Assembly: GCA_018266475.1 (NCBI GenBank)
Contig: JAFEAI010000268.1
Coordinates: 1 to 32,725, forward strand
Reading direction: 5' to 3'
Length of the DNA: 32,725 nt
Source: Bacteroidota bacterium
GTDB lineage: Bacteria; Bacteroidota; Bacteroidia; Flavobacteriales_F; PHOS-HE28
The notes below the pieces were generated by a model that did not search any database, was not told the origin of the DNA, and saw only the letters and a program-made list of their open reading frames with translations. Made by a program: the position numbers and the translations under genes. Positions 29,500 to 32,725 of this stretch are shown piece after piece (the first letter of the stretch is position 1; every line of letters starts with the position of its first letter).

Positions 29500-31719
29500 A
29501 TGATGAAAAAGCTACTTCCCGCCGCGATCCTGTACTGCACCGCCGTTAGCCTGGTGCAGGCACAGGGCACCAACCTCACCTGGCAGCAATATGATGCCAT
29601 GAAGGCCGCAGGCACGCTGCCTTCGGAATTCCACCTTACCTACCCTGCGGCGGCGCCCGTGCCCGTGCATGCGGCAAGCATGGCCAAGGGAGGAGGAGGC
29701 ACCGGCGGTGAATGCAATTGCTGGAAAACCCCCGACGGCAACTACACCACCATCGACAACGCCACCCAGTGGAACGCTTCGGGCTTCGGCAACGGTGACG
29801 ACGGGTCCTACGGTCCGGTGAGCCTGCCGTTCAATTTCAACCTGTACGGCAACGTGTACAACACGGCGTACATCAACATCAACGGCAACATCTCCTTCGG
29901 CGCACCGATCTCCACCTACAGTTCCAATGCCTTTCCCGGTAACGGCAATGTGATGGTGGCACCTTTTTGGGCGGACGTGGACCTGCGCGGCGGCGCGGCC
30001 GGGCAGAACGTGGTGCAGTACAAACTGACCAGCAATGCGCTGTACGTGAACTGGACCAATGTGGGCTACTACAACTCCAGGACCGATAAACTGGCCACCT
30101 TCCAGGTGATCATCAGCGACGGCACCAACACGGATGTGGGCGTGGGCAGCAACGTGTCCTTCTGCTACAAGGAGATGGGCTGGACCACCGGGCAGGCCTC
30201 CTGCACGGGCAGCCCCAGTTGCACATACGGGAACCAAACCTACTCCTGCAGCAATGCCGGCAATGCAGGCTACGGCTTCTGCGGCGTGCCCGCCACCGTG
30301 GGCGCCAACCGCGGCAATGGCGTGGACTACATCCAGTTCGGCCGCTTCAACCACCCCGGCACCGACTACAACGGGCCCTTCGGCGATGCCAGCGGCGTGG
30401 GCTGGCTGGACAACAAGAACTTCGTGTTCAACACGGCCGTGAGCACGCAGAACATTCCGCCCATCGCCAGCAGCACCTCCCTGTGCGACACCGTGGACGT
30501 GTGCGTGCATGAGCTGGTGAACTTGGACGTGAACTTCCTCTCCCCGGAGCCCGGGCAGATGACCTCCGCCGGCTATACCATCACCCCGCCGCTGAACGCC
30601 GTCATCACCGAAACCAACACCAGCCCGGCGAACACCGTTAACCTGCACCTGCAGTTCGTGCCCACGGTGGCCGACACGGCCAACGGGGGCATCCACGTGA
30701 TCACCTACACGGCCACCGATGACGGCGCACCCCCGCTCACCTCCACCGTGTCCACGGTGATCCGTGTGTTCTACGTGGCAGCGCCCCCGCCCGTGATCAC
30801 CGGCGATTCCATCGCCTGCGCCGACCAGGGCGTGGTGATCACCGCCTCCGGCGGCTTCCAGCACTACCAATGGTCCAACGGCTGGAACGGCGAGACCGTA
30901 CTGGTGGGGCCCGGCACCTATTTCGTGCAGGCCAGCACCGGTGCTTGCGTCATGGTTTCCAACTCCATCACCGTTACCGAGGCGCCCGTACCCGCCCCGG
31001 TGATCAGCGGCGTGCTCTTCAACTGCGGCGGCGAACCTGCCACCCTTACCGCCAACCAGCCCAACGGGCAGCCCTACACCAGCTACAACTGGAGCAATGG
31101 CAGCCATGACCCCTCCATCAGCGTAGGCACCGGCTCCTACTCGGTGACCGTGGGCAATGCGTTCGGCTGCCAAGGCACCTCCGCCCAGGTGAACGTGCTG
31201 AGCGCGAACGCCCCCACCGCCTTCTTCAGCGGCAACCCCAACGGCAACGTGTTCCCCGGCACCACCGTGGTGTACACCGACCACTCCAACGGCAACGGTG
31301 CCACCATCACCTCCTGGGCCTGGAATGCGGACACCCTGGGCTCCGGCAATGCAACCACCTTCGCCCCCACCTTCCACACACCGGGAATCTACCCCATCAC
31401 CCTTACGGTAACCACCTCCGACGGCTGCACGCACACCTACACCTACAACCAAGTGGTGGTGCCCACCGAGATCGTGGTGCCCAACGTGTTCACCCCCAAC
31501 AACGACGGCAAGAACGACGCCTTGGTCTTTGAGGGCGCGCAGTTCTACCCCAACACCTCCCTGAAGGTCTTCAACCGCTGGGGCAATGAGGTGTACTCCA
31601 ACGCCAACTACAAGAACACCTGGAAGCCCTCCAAGGACATCCCCGAGGGCACCTACTTCTTCATCCTCCGCCTGGAAACCGGCAAGGAATACACCGGCAA
31701 CGTGACGCTGCTGCGCTGA
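29500..31719 (+). CDS. Secreted nidogen-domain protein B with PKD and T9SS type-B domains
   Basis: 739 residues from ATG 29500 (a second ATG is next to it); the longer frame from 29455 would add a charged stretch before the signal peptide. The signal peptide ends L-V-Q-A-Q. The nidogen-like domain (about 80-312) closely follows protein A, sharing A-Y-I-N-I-N-G-N-I-S-F-G, A-P-F-W-A-D-V-D-L-R-G-G and L-Y-V-N-W-T-N-V-G-Y-Y. It carries an extra Cys-rich loop (about 235-262) absent from A. After a shared beta region (320-424) come two Ig-like parts (430-493, 498-567), a PKD domain (572-653) and the type-B domain (657-739; V-F-T-P-N-N-D-G-K-N-D-A, F-N-R-W-G-N-E-V-Y). It is a likely surface or adhesion protein from tandem duplication followed by divergence. 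Confidence 0.92.
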   Translation: MMKKLLPAAILYCTAVSLVQAQGTNLTWQQYDAMKAAGTLPSEFHLTYPAAAPVPVHAASMAKGGGGTGGECNCWKTPDGNYTTIDNATQWNASGFGNGDDGSYGPVSLPFNFNLYGNVYNTAYININGNISFGAPISTYSSNAFPGNGNVMVAPFWADVDLRGGAAGQNVVQYKLTSNALYVNWTNVGYYNSRTDKLATFQVIISDGTNTDVGVGSNVSFCYKEMGWTTGQASCTGSPSCTYGNQTYSCSNAGNAGYGFCGVPATVGANRGNGVDYIQFGRFNHPGTDYNGPFGDASGVGWLDNKNFVFNTAVSTQNIPPIASSTSLCDTVDVCVHELVNLDVNFLSPEPGQMTSAGYTITPPLNAVITETNTSPANTVNLHLQFVPTVADTANGGIHVITYTATDDGAPPLTSTVSTVIRVFYVAAPPPVITGDSIACADQGVVITASGGFQHYQWSNGWNGETVLVGPGTYFVQASTGACVMVSNSITVTEAPVPAPVISGVLFNCGGEPATLTANQPNGQPYTSYNWSNGSHDPSISVGTGSYSVTVGNAFGCQGTSAQVNVLSANAPTAFFSGNPNGNVFPGTTVVYTDHSNGNGATITSWAWNADTLGSGNATTFAPTFHTPGIYPITLTVTTSDGCTHTYTYNQVVVPTEIVVPNVFTPNNDGKNDALVFEGAQFYPNTSLKVFNRWGNEVYSNANYKNTWKPSKDIPEGTYFFILRLETGKEYTGNVTLLR

Positions 31720-31738
31720 GGCACGGCTGCTGATGATC

Positions 31739-31775
31739 GAGAAAGGGGCTGTCTCTGCGGAGGCGGCCCCTTCTC
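31739..31775 (+). terminator. Hairpin terminator after nidogen protein B
   Basis: GAGAAAGGGGC (31739-31749) pairs with GCCCCTTCTC (31766-31775), with one bulged A. The following CTTTC is pyrimidine-rich. It starts 19 nt after the stop and separates the surface-protein genes from metF. Confidence 0.6.
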
Positions 31776-31857
31776 CTTTCCCGCGCCCTTGCAGGAGCGC
31801 CGAAGCCGAACGTGCATCCCCGGAACCTTTTCCGGGACATGGACACGGCCTCCTGCT

Positions 31858-31865
31858 TTATTTCG
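31858..31865 (+). promoter_or_regulatory. Candidate -7 box of metF
   Basis: TTATTTCG ends 7 nt before the metF ATG; two mismatches to TAnnTTTG. This is the weakest of the boxes, listed because it follows the same spacing trend. Confidence 0.3.
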
Positions 31866-31872
31866 CATCCCC

Positions 31873-32725
31873 ATGAAGGTAATCGACCACCTGCGCAACA
31901 GCCAGCGCACCTTGTTCTCCTTTGAGATCCTTCCGCCGCTAAAGGGCAGGGACATCCGTTCCATCTATGCGGGCATCGACCCCTTGATGGAGTTCAAGCC
32001 CAGCTTCATCAACGTGACGTACCACCGCGAAGAAGTGATCTACAAGGAGCGCGGCCAAGGGCTGCTGCAAAAAATCCGCCTGCGCAAGCGGCCCGGCACT
32101 GTGGGCATCTGCGCCATGATAAAGGCCAAGTACGACGTGGACACCGTGCCCCACCTGATCTGCGGGGGCTTCAGCCGCGAGGAAACCGAGGATGCCCTCA
32201 TCGAGCTCAACTTCCTGGGAATCGACAACGTGCTGGCCCTGCGCGGCGATCCCGAAAAAAGTGAGAGCCACTTCATACCCGAGCGCGACGGCCATGCCCA
32301 TGCCGAGGAGCTGGTCCGGCAGATCGCCGGGCTGAACCGCGGCAAGTACCTCTACGAGGAGGAACAGGAGGCCGCCCCCACCAGCCTGTGCATCGGTGCG
32401 GCCTGCTATCCGGAGAAGCACCCCGAGGCCCTGAACCTGGCCACGGACATGGCCTACCTGAAGCGCAAGGTGGATGCCGGCGCCGAATACCTGGTAACCC
32501 AGATGTTCTTCGACAACCAGCGCTACTTCAGTTTCGTGGAGCGCTGCCGCGCCGAAGGGATCCATGTGCCCGTCATTCCCGGCCTGAAGCCGTTGACCAC
32601 CTTGCGCCACGCGGCATTCCTTCCCAAGACCTTCCACATCGACCTGCCGGACGACTATGCCCGCGAACTGGTGAAATGCACCAACGACGACCAGGTGAAG
32701 GCCTTGGGGATCGAATGGACGGTGC
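31873..32725 (+). CDS. metF: Methylenetetrahydrofolate reductase (3' partial)
   Basis: 284 residues are visible and the frame stays open at the right edge, so perhaps 30-40 are missing. The TIM-barrel signatures are F-S-F-E-I-L-P-P (catalytic-type Glu18), F-I-N-V-T-Y-H, L-A-L-R-G-D-P and E-Y-L-V-T-Q-M-F-F-D-N, then P-V-I-P-G-L-K-P. MetF is a cytoplasmic FAD enzyme that reduces 5,10-methylene-THF to 5-methyl-THF for methionine synthesis. The start at 31873 gives M-K-V-I-D-H-L, a usual family N-terminus. It has its own promoter region after a terminator and is not linked in function to the surface genes upstream. Confidence 0.95.
   Translation, partial: MKVIDHLRNSQRTLFSFEILPPLKGRDIRSIYAGIDPLMEFKPSFINVTYHREEVIYKERGQGLLQKIRLRKRPGTVGICAMIKAKYDVDTVPHLICGGFSREETEDALIELNFLGIDNVLALRGDPEKSESHFIPERDGHAHAEELVRQIAGLNRGKYLYEEEQEAAPTSLCIGAACYPEKHPEALNLATDMAYLKRKVDAGAEYLVTQMFFDNQRYFSFVERCRAEGIHVPVIPGLKPLTTLRHAAFLPKTFHIDLPDDYARELVKCTNDDQVKALGIEWTV

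Noticed and set aside
29512-31452. A 646-codon minus-strand frame across nidogen protein B
   Set aside because: Low-complexity His/Gly/Val-rich translation antisense to a well-supported gene.

Overview
The window is a high-GC stretch of a Bacteroidota chromosome, most likely an uncultured Flavobacteriales-type lineage. The evidence is four proteins ending in type IX secretion system (T9SS) type-B / gliding-motility C-terminal domains, a PorP/SprF partner, a DUF6132 protein, few Shine-Dalgarno sites, and recurring TAnnTTTG-like boxes just upstream of start codons. Taxonomy is inferred from gene content only.

Region 1 (1-11981) is one giant repeat adhesin, open at the left edge. It has about 38 Ig-like units of roughly 88 residues, then two PKD domains and a T9SS type-B sorting domain. 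A PorP/SprF protein follows 14 nt downstream, which is the sprB-sprF arrangement. A 17-bp-stem hairpin closes the unit. The first 3.3 kb carries a three-unit higher-order repeat of exactly 792 bp.

Region 2 (12085-16752, + strand) is housekeeping: hemW, a cyclase-family protein and a YjbR-like protein joined by ATGA overlaps, then a DUF502 membrane protein, a secreted coiled-coil protein and an EamA transporter. Region 3 (16759-19215, - strand) encodes a redoxin lipoprotein coupled to a lipoprotein with a haem c site and a complete set of candidate PHM/DBH-type copper ligands, preceded by a VOC protein.

Region 4 (19216-19924) is non-coding. It holds a ~200-bp quasi-palindrome with two nested perfect 16-bp hairpins that differ by three compensated base pairs, then short CCCTTCG-type repeats. 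Region 5 (19925-24651) has three small membrane proteins (DUF2892-like, DUF6132, and a Cys-rich one) convergent with a Crp/Fnr regulator. It continues with rluB (long basic N-terminal extension) coupled to yraN, a DUF4412 protein and an S66 LD-carboxypeptidase.

Region 6 (24802-31719) starts with an ECF sigma factor and, 2 nt later, a single-pass membrane protein with an anti-sigma-like duplicated N-terminus and a T9SS type-B domain on its predicted periplasmic side. Two paralogous secreted nidogen-domain proteins with T9SS type-B domains follow. I read this as a candidate cell-surface regulon in which a tethered sorting domain may report T9SS state to the sigma factor. The window ends inside metF (31873 to the edge).
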